In this document: piece after piece, positions 11,163 to 20,522 of the stretch
Numbering within the stretch: position 1 is the stretch's first letter
How the letters are laid out: every line of letters begins with the position of its first letter
Assembly (NCBI RefSeq): GCF_040239565.1
Contig: NZ_JBEHWS010000016.1
Coordinates: forward strand, 1 to 64,000
DNA length: 64,000 nucleotides
DNA from: Fulvimarina sp040239565
Lineage (GTDB): Bacteria; Pseudomonadota; Alphaproteobacteria; Rhizobiales; Rhizobiaceae
Direction: 5' to 3'
Notes under the pieces: model-generated
The model's database searches: none
What the model was told of the DNA's origin: nothing
What the model saw: only the letters and a program-made list of their open reading frames with translations
Program-made: the position numbers and the translations under genes

Positions 11163-11852
11163 ATGAGTGCGGTCGAAAGCGAACCGGTGGACGAAGAGGA
11201 GATGGTTTTGAACGACCGGACCTGTATCGTGAGCCGGGAAGCGATGGACGCGGATCGGCTCGTTCGTTTCGTCCTCTCTCCCGACGGACAGGTGGTTCCG
11301 GACCTGAAGCGGCGTCTTCCGGGGCGCGGCGCGCATGTCAGATGCGCTCGGACATCGGTCGATGAGGCGATGCGCCGCAAGCTGTTCGCCAGGGCCTTTC
11401 GCGGAGAGGTCAAGGGGCCTGCCGATCTGGGTGCCGACCTAGACCGGCTGCTCGCAAAGTCTGCGTTGGGCTCGCTGGGTCTTGCCAAGAAGGCCCGCCA
11501 GCTCGTCACGGGTTCGGCGAAGGTCGAGGCTGCGGCACGAAGCGGAGAAGCGCTTTTCATCCTCCACGCGCAGGAGGCGAGCGAAGATGGAAGAAGAAGA
11601 ATTGCCGCGGCCCGCTATGCCGGTGCCGACGGTTCGATGGAGAATGCCGCTCCGGTGGCGGCACCTTTCTCGGGAGTCGATTTGGATTTGGCGCTCGGGG
11701 GTGGAAATGTGATACATGCGGCGATCCTATCCGGAGATGCGGGATTGGCCGCCGCAAGACGCCTCCGGGCGCTCTTGGAATATCGGAGTGAAAGCCCTTC
11801 GGCCGCTCTTGCGGATGCGGAACGACACGCGCATGGCGAGGTCCAGCGATGA
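11163..11852 (+). CDS. ylxR: YlxR/DUF448 RNA-binding protein with L7Ae-like half
   Basis: This 229-residue protein starts at the ATG at 11163, after AGGG; an earlier in-frame GTG at 11106 lies in a hairpin and is less likely. The N-terminal half carries the DUF448 pattern: RTCIVSREAMDADRLVRF, then DLKRRLPGRGAHVRC. The second half (SALGSLGLAKKARQLVTG onward) resembles the L7Ae/L30e-type RNA-binding fold often fused in alphaproteobacteria. In Firmicutes YlxR (RnpM) has been linked to RNase P and RNA binding; the role here is inferred. Position between nusA and infB is the conserved one. Confidence 0.9.
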   Translation: MSAVESEPVDEEEMVLNDRTCIVSREAMDADRLVRFVLSPDGQVVPDLKRRLPGRGAHVRCARTSVDEAMRRKLFARAFRGEVKGPADLGADLDRLLAKSALGSLGLAKKARQLVTGSAKVEAAARSGEALFILHAQEASEDGRRRIAAARYAGADGSMENAAPVAAPFSGVDLDLALGGGNVIHAAILSGDAGLAAARRLRALLEYRSESPSAALADAERHAHGEVQR

Positions 11853-11946
11853 ATTGAGTTGAATTCGGGAACGCACCCTCAAGAGGCGGCATTCCCAACA
11901 TGGAACGGGCGCGGGACGAAATCTGCGTCGAGAAACGGAATTATAG

Positions 11947-14900
11947 ATGAGCGATACCAAGTCCGGCGACGACAAGACGCTGAGTGTGAACCAGAAGAAG
12001 ACCCTGTCCTTGAAGCGTGGCGGCAACGAACAGTCCACGGTCAGGCAGAATTTTTCCCATGGGCGCACGAAAAACGTCGTTGTCGAGACGAAGAAGCGGC
12101 GGATCACCAAGCCTGGCGATCAGGGTGCTTCTTCATCTGTTGCGGAAGGCCTGAAACCGCGTGCGCCGAAACCGGCGGCACCGGAACCTGCAAAACCTGC
12201 CGAGCCGAAGGCACCGGCGGCCGATAATCGTACGGTCGCACCGCCTCCGCCGCGTCCGCAGGCGCCGAGTGGCAAGCCGCGCAATATCGAATTCGCGAAG
12301 CCGCAGCCGTCGAGCCCCGAGCCGACCGAGCCGGTGAAGGCTGAAACGCCTGCCGTTGAAGCGCCCGCCGCAGAAGCGCCGGCTGTCGAGGCGGTGGCTG
12401 AGCCCGCGCCGAAGGCCGAAGCGAAAGCCTCTGAGCCCCAAGCCAAAACGGAGCCGAAGGCGGAGACAGCGGCGGCTTCTTCAGCTCCAGCTAAAGCAGA
12501 GCCTGCGAAACCGACTGCTACTGCCGCGCCCAGGCCTGCGGCGGCAACGCCTGCAAAGCCTCAGTCGGGCGGAGCATCCGCGCCGCAGGGTCGCGGTGGC
12601 CAAGGCGCTGGCCGCGGTCGCGATGATCGCCGCCCCGGCGGCCGTCAGGATCGCCGCGATTCGCAAGGTGCAGGCGGTGGCCAGCAGCGCTCCCCGCGCG
12701 GTGCAGTCCTGTCCGATCTTTCGTCGCGCGAGATGGACGCACGCAAGCGTGCGCTCGAAATCGCCAAGCAGCGCGAAGTCGAGGCGCGCCGTGTCTTCCA
12801 GGAAGACGAGGCCCGCCGCAAGTCCGAGGACGAACGTCGCCAGCGCGAGCGTGCGGAGGCCGAACAGCGAGCCGCTGAGGAAGCCGAACGCCGCGAGCGG
12901 GAAGCCGAAGAGCGTCGCAAGGCCGAGGAAGAGGCCAAGAAGAAGCCTGCGGCCGCAAAACCGCGTGGCGGTGCCGCCAAGCAGCCCGATCCGATGTCTC
13001 CTGCGGATGCCGAAGCGGCGCTTGCTCGCGAAGAACGCACTGGCAAGCGCGGCAAAGTCTCCGAGGAGGAGGAGCGCCGTCGTAAGGGCGGTGCGGAAGC
13101 GCCCCGTGGCTCGAAATCCTCAGGTGACCGCCGTCGCGGCAAGCTGACGCTCGATCGGGCCCTTTCGGGAGACGACGGCGGGCGCAGCCGCTCGCTTTCG
13201 TCGATCCGTCGCCGTCAGGAAAAATTCAAACGGTCGCAGCAAAGCGTGCCGAGAGAGAAGATTTCGCGCGAAGTGGTTATTCCCGAAACGATTACGATTC
13301 AGGAACTCGCCAACCGTATGTCCGAGCGGTCGGTCGACGTCATCAAGTACCTCATGAAAGAGGGACAGATGATGAAGCCGGGTGACATCATCGACCAGGA
13401 TCTGGCCGAGCTGATCGCCTCCGAATTCGGCCATACGATCAAGCGTGTCGCCGAGTCGGACGTCGAGGAAGGCATCTTCAACGTCGACGACAAGGAGGAG
13501 AACCTCCAGAGCCGTCCGCCGGTCGTTACGATCATGGGCCATGTCGACCACGGCAAGACCAGCCTTCTCGACGCGATTCGCAAGACGAAGGTGGCATCGG
13601 GCGAATCCGGCGGCATCACCCAGCATATCGGCGCCTATCAGGTGGAACAGGACGGACAGAAGATCTCGTTCATCGATACGCCGGGCCACGCCGCCTTCAC
13701 CTCGATGCGTGCCCGCGGTGCGCAGGCTACGGATATCGCCGTCCTGGTTGTTGCAGCCGACGACAGCGTGATGCCGCAGACAATCGAGTCCATCAACCAC
13801 GCCAAGGCGGCCGGTGTGCCGATCATCGTGGCGATCAACAAGATGGATAAGCCGGATGCCGATGCCTCGAAGGTCCGTAACGGCCTTCTGCAGCATGAGG
13901 TGTTCGTCGAATCCATGGGTGGCGAGGTGCTCGACGTCGAGGTTTCGGCCAAGAACGGCACCAATCTCGACAAGCTTCTGGAAACGATCCTGCTCCAGTC
14001 CGAGATCCTCGATCTGAAGGCCGATCCGGACCGTACGGCGGAAGGCGTCGTCATCGAAGCGCAGCTCGACAAGGGCCGTGGTTCGGTCGCGACCGTCCTC
14101 GTCCAGACCGGTACGCTCCGTCGAGGCGACATCGTCGTTGCAGGCGACGAGTGGGGCCGCGTTCGCGCCCTCGTCAATGATCGTGGCGAACAGCTGAAAG
14201 AGGCTCCGCCCTCCATGCCGGTCGAAGTGCTCGGCATGCAGGGCACGCCGATGGCCGGCGATCGCTTCGCCGTCGTCGAATCGGAAGCGAAGGCCCGCGA
14301 GATCTCCGATTATCGCCAGCGTCTCACCCGCGAGAAGCAGGTCGCCAAGTCGGCAGGCCAGCGCGGCTCGCTCGAGCAGATGATGAGCCAGCTGACGGAC
14401 TCCGGCCTCAAGACGTTCCCGCTCCTGATCAAGGGCGACGTCCAGGGTTCGATCGAGGCGATCGACGGGGCACTGGAAAAGCTTGGTACGGACGAAGTGC
14501 AGGCCCGCATCATCCATTCGGGTGCCGGCGCTATCACCGAGTCCGATATCTCGCTCGCCAAGGCCTCGAACGCTTCGATCATCGGCTTCAATGTCCGTGC
14601 CAACAAGCAGGCTCGTGACGCGGCGGCTCAGGAAGGCATCGAGATCCGTTACTACAACGTGATCTACGATTTGGTGGACGACGTGAAGGACGCGATGTCC
14701 GGGCTTCTTGCACCGGAACGCCGCGAGACTTTCATCGGCTACGCCGAGATCAGGGAAGTCTTCCAGATCACCAAGGTCGGCAAGGTCGCGGGTTGTCTCG
14801 TTACCGAGGGCGAAGTCGAGCGTGGTGCGGGCGTTCGCCTCTTGCGCGACGACGTCGTCATCCACGAGGGCACACTCAAGACGCTCAAGCGCTACAAAGA

Positions 14901-15021
14901 CGAAGTCTCGAAGGTCCAGAGTGGTCAGGAATGCGGTATGGCGTTCCAGAACTACGAGGACATTCGCCAGGGCGACGTCATCGAGTGCTTCCGAGTCGAA
15001 CACGTGGCCCGCACGCTCTAA
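11947..15021 (+). CDS. infB: Translation initiation factor IF-2
   Basis: IF-2 (1024 residues) positions initiator tRNA on the 30S subunit using GTP. The first ~430 residues are low complexity: a Lys-rich start, Pro/Ala/Lys/Glu repeats (about 60-210), a Gly/Arg-rich linker, then a charged coiled coil rich in EERR and AEE (about 260-340). The conserved part starts with VVIPETITIQELANRMS. The G domain follows, with GHVDHGKT near 531-538, DTPGH near 577 and NKMD near 631. Domain IV closes the protein. The long N-terminal region is usual for alphaproteobacteria. Confidence 0.97.
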   Translation: MSDTKSGDDKTLSVNQKKTLSLKRGGNEQSTVRQNFSHGRTKNVVVETKKRRITKPGDQGASSSVAEGLKPRAPKPAAPEPAKPAEPKAPAADNRTVAPPPPRPQAPSGKPRNIEFAKPQPSSPEPTEPVKAETPAVEAPAAEAPAVEAVAEPAPKAEAKASEPQAKTEPKAETAAASSAPAKAEPAKPTATAAPRPAAATPAKPQSGGASAPQGRGGQGAGRGRDDRRPGGRQDRRDSQGAGGGQQRSPRGAVLSDLSSREMDARKRALEIAKQREVEARRVFQEDEARRKSEDERRQRERAEAEQRAAEEAERREREAEERRKAEEEAKKKPAAAKPRGGAAKQPDPMSPADAEAALAREERTGKRGKVSEEEERRRKGGAEAPRGSKSSGDRRRGKLTLDRALSGDDGGRSRSLSSIRRRQEKFKRSQQSVPREKISREVVIPETITIQELANRMSERSVDVIKYLMKEGQMMKPGDIIDQDLAELIASEFGHTIKRVAESDVEEGIFNVDDKEENLQSRPPVVTIMGHVDHGKTSLLDAIRKTKVASGESGGITQHIGAYQVEQDGQKISFIDTPGHAAFTSMRARGAQATDIAVLVVAADDSVMPQTIESINHAKAAGVPIIVAINKMDKPDADASKVRNGLLQHEVFVESMGGEVLDVEVSAKNGTNLDKLLETILLQSEILDLKADPDRTAEGVVIEAQLDKGRGSVATVLVQTGTLRRGDIVVAGDEWGRVRALVNDRGEQLKEAPPSMPVEVLGMQGTPMAGDRFAVVESEAKAREISDYRQRLTREKQVAKSAGQRGSLEQMMSQLTDSGLKTFPLLIKGDVQGSIEAIDGALEKLGTDEVQARIIHSGAGAITESDISLAKASNASIIGFNVRANKQARDAAAQEGIEIRYYNVIYDLVDDVKDAMSGLLAPERRETFIGYAEIREVFQITKVGKVAGCLVTEGEVERGAGVRLLRDDVVIHEGTLKTLKRYKDEVSKVQSGQECGMAFQNYEDIRQGDVIECFRVEHVARTL

Positions 15022-15054
15022 AGCTTCGCGGATCGGACGATTAAACGTGATTGG

Positions 15055-15089
15055 GAGGCGGGCGAGCGATCGCCCGCCTCTTTGATTTT
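15055..15089 (+). terminator. Terminator of the rimP-infB operon
   Basis: A perfect 11-bp stem (15055-15065 with 15070-15080), GCGA loop, then TTTGATTTT. It lies 34 nt after the infB stop and closes the operon without rbfA. Confidence 0.9.
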
Positions 15090-15194
15090 AGGCAATTCAT
15101 CGTACTTCCCATAAGGCTGATGCGGAATTACTCTAGCAATTCGCATGCCTGTTCGCTTAATGCTGAATCAGGATCATCGGGCTCGGGGTGACGG

Positions 15195-15404
15195 ATGGCG
15201 AAGGGTATCGACAGTGCGATCGACTCGGTCAGCGAGCGCGTCGAGGGAATCTGTGAGTTCCTACATGAACTCGATGCCGGCAAGCCGGTCGACGAAGAGG
15301 CGTTGAAGTCCGCAGTTCACAACTGCGCCAACGTCTCTCAGTCCATGAGAAGCCTCAAGCGCGTTGCCGAGCGCCTCGAAAATCGCGCTAAGCCAGCAAA
15401 GTAA
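15195..15404 (+). CDS. Small helical protein of unknown function
   Basis: I do not recognise this 69-residue protein. It appears fully helical, with regular charged and hydrophobic spacing (SERVEGICEFLHELDAG, SMRSLKRVAERLENRAKPAK). No signal peptide or membrane segment is seen. The start MAKGIDSAID follows a GGGGTGACGG stretch that may act as ribosome binding site. It stands alone between the infB terminator and pncB, where rbfA would normally be, but shows no RbfA similarity. Two Cys residues (C20, C44) are present without a metal motif. Confidence 0.6.
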   Translation: MAKGIDSAIDSVSERVEGICEFLHELDAGKPVDEEALKSAVHNCANVSQSMRSLKRVAERLENRAKPAK

Positions 15405-15551
15405 CCGCTCGATTACGGGCATAAGGCAGCCACTTTGCTTCGGGACGTCTGGCCTTCTTTCGTGCCTTCCCCTATTGCGGCCTGACGGTGCCGGCTGATC
15501 TTGCCTCTTTCATCGGCGCCGGCCTGGAAATGACAGCGGGACCGCTCAACC

Positions 15552-16856
15552 ATGGTTGCCACCGATATCGCGACGCGGGTGTGGAACCACACCTTCAAGC
15601 TCGATCCGATCGTTCGCTCGCTTCTCGATACCGATTTCTACAAGCTGCTGATGCAGCAGATGGTGTTCGGGCTCTATCCGGATATCCAGGCGACCTTCAA
15701 ACTCATCAATCGCACGCAGTCGGTGAAGCTCGCCGCCGAGATCGACGAGGCCGAATTGCGCGCTCAGCTCGACTATGCGCGCTCGCTGAAATTCACCAAG
15801 CGCGAGATGATCTGGCTGGCCGGTAACACCTTCTACGGGACGAGCCAGATCTTCCGGCCTGACTATCTGGAATGGCTCGCCGATTTCCAGCTGCCGCCCT
15901 ACGAGTTGAAGACCGTCGACGGCCAGTTCGAGCTGACCTTCGATGGGCCTTGGACACACACGATGATGTGGGAGATTCCGGCGCTCGCGATTGTCAACGA
16001 ACTTCGTTCAAGAGCCGCACTGCACGACTTCGAGCGCTTCGAACTCGACATCGCCTATGCGCGTGCGAAGACCAAGATGTGGGAGAAGGTCGAGCGGCTG
16101 CAGGCTTTGCCCGACCTGAAAATTTCCGATTTCGGTACGCGGCGCCGGCACTCCTTCCTCTGGCAGCGTTGGTGTGTGGAAGCGCTGAAGGAGGGCTTGG
16201 GCAATCGGTTCATCGGCTCCTCCAATGTGCTGCTCGCCATGGAGACCGATCTCGAAGCGATCGGCACCAATGCCCACGAATTGCCGATGGTTCTTGCCGC
16301 GCTAGCCGAGACGGAGGCCGAACTCAGGGCCTCGCCCTACAAGGTGCTGGAAGACTGGCAGAGCTACTATGGCGGCAATCTGCTCATCGTGCTGCCCGAC
16401 ACGTTCGGGACTGGAAGCTTCCTCAAGGATGCGCCGGACTGGCTGGCGAACTGGACCGGCTTTCGCCCGGACTCCGCCCCACCGATCGAGGGCGGGGAAG
16501 ACATCATCGACTGGTGGAAAGCGAAAGGCGTCGATCCGAAGGAGCGGCTGCTCGTCTTCTCCGATGGGCTCGATTCCGACACGATCGAGGAAGTCTACCG
16601 GCACTTCCACGGCCGCGTCCGCATGAGCTTCGGCTGGGGTACCAATCTCACCAACGACTTCCGCGGCGTCGCACCGGAACCCGCCGATGGTCTCGAAGCG
16701 ATTTCGCTCGTCTGCAAGGTGGTGAGCGCCAATGGCCGACCGGCCGTCAAGCTCTCGGACAATGCGGCTAAGGCGACCGGCGATCCGGCCGAAGTCGAGC
16801 GCTATCTTCGAATATTCGGTGAGCCGGACTACGGCGAGCGCAAAGTCGCCGTCTAG
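15552..16856 (+). CDS. pncB: Nicotinate phosphoribosyltransferase PncB
   Basis: Converts nicotinate and PRPP to nicotinate mononucleotide in the NAD salvage pathway. The 434-residue length and the conserved TDFYKLLMQQMVFG, FGTRRRHSFLWQ (which carries the His phosphorylated in this family), SSNVLLAME and FGWGTNLTNDF segments are typical of the proteobacterial enzyme. It is transcribed toward the CNNM-family gene, and the two stop codons interlock in a single CTAG at 16853-16856. Transcribed as a single gene as far as can be seen. Confidence 0.96.
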   Translation: MVATDIATRVWNHTFKLDPIVRSLLDTDFYKLLMQQMVFGLYPDIQATFKLINRTQSVKLAAEIDEAELRAQLDYARSLKFTKREMIWLAGNTFYGTSQIFRPDYLEWLADFQLPPYELKTVDGQFELTFDGPWTHTMMWEIPALAIVNELRSRAALHDFERFELDIAYARAKTKMWEKVERLQALPDLKISDFGTRRRHSFLWQRWCVEALKEGLGNRFIGSSNVLLAMETDLEAIGTNAHELPMVLAALAETEAELRASPYKVLEDWQSYYGGNLLIVLPDTFGTGSFLKDAPDWLANWTGFRPDSAPPIEGGEDIIDWWKAKGVDPKERLLVFSDGLDSDTIEEVYRHFHGRVRMSFGWGTNLTNDFRGVAPEPADGLEAISLVCKVVSANGRPAVKLSDNAAKATGDPAEVERYLRIFGEPDYGERKVAV

Positions 16857-18337
16857 TCGGTCCCGCGTTCGCGGGGCACATCCGATCGTCGGTCTCGTTC
16901 TACATCTGCTTCGTGCCGGGCTTCTTCCGGTGCGTTCGTACCGGTTCCGTCCTCGCTGTCCTCGAAAGCATCCGGATCGAGCATATCCGCGTCTTCCAGC
17001 TCATTGTCATCGGGCGATTGCGCCGCCCCGACCGCAAGAGCGGCAAGCGCGCCCTTCTTTGGCGGGACGAGGACCTGGGCCGGGCGGATGCGCAGCTTGG
17101 CGATGCGGTTCTTGTCACGCTTCAGCACCGTGAAGCGCTTCTGGAAGAAGGTGAAGGCCTGTCGTTCCTCGGGGATCGTCCCCGTCTCGTGGATGACGAG
17201 GCCGGCGATCGTCACGGCTTCCTCGTCTGGCAGGTTCCAGTCGAGCGCCCGGTTGAGGTCGCGGATCGGCACCTGACCGTCGACCACGACGGAGCCGTCG
17301 GCCTCCGTCGTGACGCCCTGCATTTCGAGATCGTGTTCGTCGGCGATGTTGCCGACGATCTCTTCCAGAATGTCCTCCAGCGTGATCAGCCCTTCCACTT
17401 CGCCATATTCGTCGACAACGATGGCGAAATGCGTCTTGCGGCGCAGGAAGGCGTTCAGCTGGTCCTGAAGCGTCGTCGTCTCAGGCACGAACCATGGGCT
17501 CGCGCAGACCTTCAGAATATCGATCCGCGAGGGATCGTTCTCGACCTCATGCAGCGCGCGCAAAAGGTCCTTGGCGTGAACGATGCCGACGATGTTGTCG
17601 TAGTGCCCGCGCCAGACCGGCATGCGGGTATAGGGACTTTCGAGGATCTGCTTGACGATCTCCGCCGGCGGGTCTTCGGCGTTCACCTGACGCATGCCCG
17701 TCCGATGGACCATCACGTCGGAGACTTCGAGTTCGTGCAGGTCGAGCAGGCCTCCCAGCCGGTTGCGGTCGGCGTTGACCAGCGAGCCCTCACGGTGGAG
17801 CACCTCGACGGCGCCGCGAAGCTCCTCGTGGGCGGTCAGCAGCGAGGCCGATGAATCACGGCCCGCACCCAGCATGATGAGCAGTTTGCGAACGATCCAG
17901 TTGACGACGCGGGTGAGGGGGCCCAGCGTCGCGACGACGATCGATACGGCCCGCGCGACCTTCAGCGCGAATCCGTCCGGAGAAGCGATGGCTGCCGATT
18001 TCGGCAGGACCTCGGCGAAAATGACGACGAGGATCGTCATCGCGATGGTCGCGTAGACGACGCCCGACTGGCCGAAGATGCCGAGAAATGCGGTCGTCGC
18101 CAGCGATGAGGCGAGAATGTTGACGAGGTTGTTGCCGATGAGAAGGGCGCCGATCAGCCGGTCGTTCTTCTCCACGAGCTTCTGGACGATCGTCGCGCGC
18201 GCGTCGCCGTTCTTCTCATAGCTCATCAGCCGCGCCCGCGAGACCGCGGTGAGCGCGGTCTCTGACCCCGAGAAAAAGGCCGAACAGCAGATCAGGATGA
18301 TCACGAAGAAAAGCAGAACCCAGAGGGTCACGGTCAT
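16853..18337 (-). CDS. CNNM/CorC-type transporter (DUF21-CBS-CorC_HlyC)
   Basis: This 494-residue integral membrane protein has an N-terminal DUF21/CNNM domain with four hydrophobic segments and the signature FFSGSETALTAVSRARL. A CBS pair follows at about 215-335 (VMVHRTGMRQVNAED, VDEYGEVEGLITLEDILEE), then a CorC_HlyC domain. Members of this family have been linked to magnesium or cobalt export; older annotation as hemolysin is misleading. Its start overlaps the aroB stop by 4 bp (ATGA), so it is the third gene of aroK-aroB-CNNM, a typical rhizobial arrangement. The C-terminus is acidic. Confidence 0.92.
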   Translation of the reverse strand: MTVTLWVLLFFVIILICCSAFFSGSETALTAVSRARLMSYEKNGDARATIVQKLVEKNDRLIGALLIGNNLVNILASSLATTAFLGIFGQSGVVYATIAMTILVVIFAEVLPKSAAIASPDGFALKVARAVSIVVATLGPLTRVVNWIVRKLLIMLGAGRDSSASLLTAHEELRGAVEVLHREGSLVNADRNRLGGLLDLHELEVSDVMVHRTGMRQVNAEDPPAEIVKQILESPYTRMPVWRGHYDNIVGIVHAKDLLRALHEVENDPSRIDILKVCASPWFVPETTTLQDQLNAFLRRKTHFAIVVDEYGEVEGLITLEDILEEIVGNIADEHDLEMQGVTTEADGSVVVDGQVPIRDLNRALDWNLPDEEAVTIAGLVIHETGTIPEERQAFTFFQKRFTVLKRDKNRIAKLRIRPAQVLVPPKKGALAALAVGAAQSPDDNELEDADMLDPDAFEDSEDGTGTNAPEEARHEADVERDRRSDVPRERGTD

Positions 18338-19482
18338 TGCGCGAGCTCCTGTGCCAAAAAGCGGCGCACCGTATCTGGATCGACATCGTTCTCGATATAG
18401 GCCTTGCCGATCCCTCGCGTCAGGATGAAGGTCAGGGTGCCGCGCAAGACCTTTTTGTCCTGGGCGATGGCGTCCATCAGGTCTTCGACCGCCGGCGGGG
18501 CGCCGGGGATATCCTGAATCGTCGTCGGCAGTCCGACGCTCGAAAGATGCGCCGCGACTCGCCGGGCATCTTCTTCAGGGGCGAGGCCGAGAAAGGCGCA
18601 GAAGCGATGGGCAAGGCAGACGCCGATCGCGACGCCCTCGCCATGAACCAGCCGCGCTGCGTCGTATTCACAAACCTTCTCGAGCGCATGGCCGAAGGTG
18701 TGACCGAGATTGAGAAGCGCCCTCGAGGCCTCCTCGGTTTCGTCGCGGGCGACGACCTCCGCCTTCGCTTCGCAGGAAGCCGCGATCGCATCGATCAGCG
18801 CGCCTGCACCGGCGAAGATTTCCCGGTGATTTCGATCCAGCCAGTCGAAGAAGTCTGGCCGATCGATCAACCCGTATTTGACGATCTCTGCATAGCCGGC
18901 GGCGAACTCGCGCGGCACCAGCGTGTCGAGAAGGGCCGTGTCCGCAAGAACCAGGCTCGGCTGGTGGAAGGCACCGACGAGGTTCTTGCCCTGTGGCGAG
19001 TTGATGCCGGTCTTGCCGCCCACAGAGGAGTCCACCTGGGCTAGCAGGCTCGTCGGCATCTGGACCATCGCCATACCGCGCCGCACGACCGCGCTTGCGA
19101 AGCCTGCGAGATCTCCGATGACACCGCCGCCGAAGGCGAGAACGGCGTCGCCGCGCTCGAAACGACCTTTGATGACCTCCTCGACCACCCGCTCGAGGCC
19201 GCCATAGGATTTCGTCTTCTCGCCAGCCGGAAGGATGATCGCGCGGTGTTCGACTCCTTCGGCTTCCAGAGCGATCTTCAGCCGGTCGAGATGGACCTTG
19301 GCGACGTTTTCATCAGTGACAATCGCCACGCGCGCTCCCGGCAGTACGGCCTTGATCCGCCGGCCAGCCTCGTCGATCAGTCCCGGCCCGATGACGATGT
19401 CGTAGGAGCGATCGCCCAGAGGCACGGTAATCGTCCTCTGCCGCAGGGCCGTGGTCTCGCGCTCTTTTGACTCCGCACTCAC
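18334..19482 (-). CDS. aroB: 3-dehydroquinate synthase AroB
   Basis: Second step of the shikimate pathway: closes DAHP to 3-dehydroquinate using NAD and a divalent metal. The 382-residue protein has the NAD-binding FGGGVIGDLAGFAS, the active-site DSSVGGKTGIN, and the metal-ligand region LNLGHTFGHALE followed by HGEGVAIG. It overlaps aroK upstream and the CNNM gene downstream by 4 bp each, so the three are probably translationally coupled. Confidence 0.97.
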   Translation of the reverse strand: MSAESKERETTALRQRTITVPLGDRSYDIVIGPGLIDEAGRRIKAVLPGARVAIVTDENVAKVHLDRLKIALEAEGVEHRAIILPAGEKTKSYGGLERVVEEVIKGRFERGDAVLAFGGGVIGDLAGFASAVVRRGMAMVQMPTSLLAQVDSSVGGKTGINSPQGKNLVGAFHQPSLVLADTALLDTLVPREFAAGYAEIVKYGLIDRPDFFDWLDRNHREIFAGAGALIDAIAASCEAKAEVVARDETEEASRALLNLGHTFGHALEKVCEYDAARLVHGEGVAIGVCLAHRFCAFLGLAPEEDARRVAAHLSSVGLPTTIQDIPGAPPAVEDLMDAIAQDKKVLRGTLTFILTRGIGKAYIENDVDPDTVRRFLAQELAQ

Positions 19483-20060
19483 AATTTGTCTCCCTTGCCG
19501 AGATAGTCACGAAGCGCTTCGGCCGCTTCGGCTGCGATGATGTCGCGTTTGACCTCCCGCGACTGGATGACGATGTCCGCGCCGCCATAGATCGGATAGC
19601 GCTCTTCCATCAGTTTCTTCATGGTCGCGCGGGGATTGCCAGTCTTCAGGAGTGGGCGATTGGAGCGCTTCATCACGCGCATCATCAGCGTATCCAGATC
19701 GGCCTTCAGCCAGAGCGTAACCGCATGCTCCTTGAGATGGGCACGGGTTTCCGCGTTGATATAGGCGCCGCCGCCGGTGCCGAGCACGCGAGGGCCTTCC
19801 AGAACCAGCCTTGAGACGACGCGGGCTTCCAGCGCCCGGAACTCCGGTTCGCCGTAGGATTCGAAGAGTTCCGGGATAGACATCCGGGACACTTCCTCGA
19901 TTTCCTGATCGCTGTCCGAGAACGGAATACCGATAAGCGACGCAAGCCGGCGTCCGACGGTCGTCTTTCCGGCTCCCATCAAACCGACGAGCGCGATCGA
20001 TCGGTCCTGGAGCTTGTCCCGGACGTCCGAATAATCGAGCGTTGCCGTGTTTGATGTCAT
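19479..20060 (-). CDS. aroK: Shikimate kinase AroK
   Basis: Phosphorylates shikimate with ATP. The 193-residue P-loop protein shows GLMGAGKTTVGRRLA (Walker A, near residue 27), the shikimate-binding DSDQEIEE and the substrate-binding GTGGGAYI. First gene of aroK-aroB-CNNM. It is transcribed away from a small membrane protein and xerD across a 228-bp region, as in other rhizobia. Confidence 0.96.
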   Translation of the reverse strand: MTSNTATLDYSDVRDKLQDRSIALVGLMGAGKTTVGRRLASLIGIPFSDSDQEIEEVSRMSIPELFESYGEPEFRALEARVVSRLVLEGPRVLGTGGGAYINAETRAHLKEHAVTLWLKADLDTLMMRVMKRSNRPLLKTGNPRATMKKLMEERYPIYGGADIVIQSREVKRDIIAAEAAEALRDYLGKGDKL

Positions 20061-20288
20061 TGAAGCCGGTCTTTCCTCTCGCGCCTCAAATTGTACTTAG
20101 CCGATCGATCGGGCCGATGCGGGTTGCCAGTGATTCGCAGAACCCCGAGCCGATATTGGGGATCGGGCCGAGTTTTGCTTTGCAATATCGGCCCGCCAAG
20201 ATAAAAGCCTTTCTAAGAAACGCCGCCCTTTTCGCGAAGACGCCTTTTTGCTCGATAGGCCGCAGCACGAAATCTTCCTAACGCCGCG

Positions 20289-20522
20289 ATGCCGACCCTC
20301 TTCCGCCTCCTCACGATCCTCGCGATCATTGCCGGCATCATCTACGGCATCATGGCCGCGCTCGTCTACTTCGTCGAACCGACGCGGAGCGAGTTGACGA
20401 TCGAAGTTCCGCTTCCGCCTCTCAAACCCGTCGAACCTGAGCCGGCTCCTCCGCAAACGGATGATGCCGCCGCAGTTGACGGCGCTGGAGAGGGGACTGC
20501 TCCCGCCGAGACGGCGCAATGA
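20289..20522 (+). CDS. Small single-span membrane protein before xerD
   Basis: This 77-residue protein has one transmembrane helix at residues 5-30 (LFRLLTILAIIAGIIYGIMA), then a Pro/Glu-rich hydrophilic tail. Small proteins of this kind are commonly found between aroK and xerD in rhizobia; no function is known to me. The stop overlaps the xerD start by 4 bp, implying coupled translation. Confidence 0.75.
   Translation: MPTLFRLLTILAIIAGIIYGIMAALVYFVEPTRSELTIEVPLPPLKPVEPEPAPPQTDDAAAVDGAGEGTAPAETAQ

Noticed and set aside
13120..15003. 627-codon minus-strand frame opposite infB
   Set aside because: It is the antisense shadow of the IF-2 G domain, with no family resemblance.
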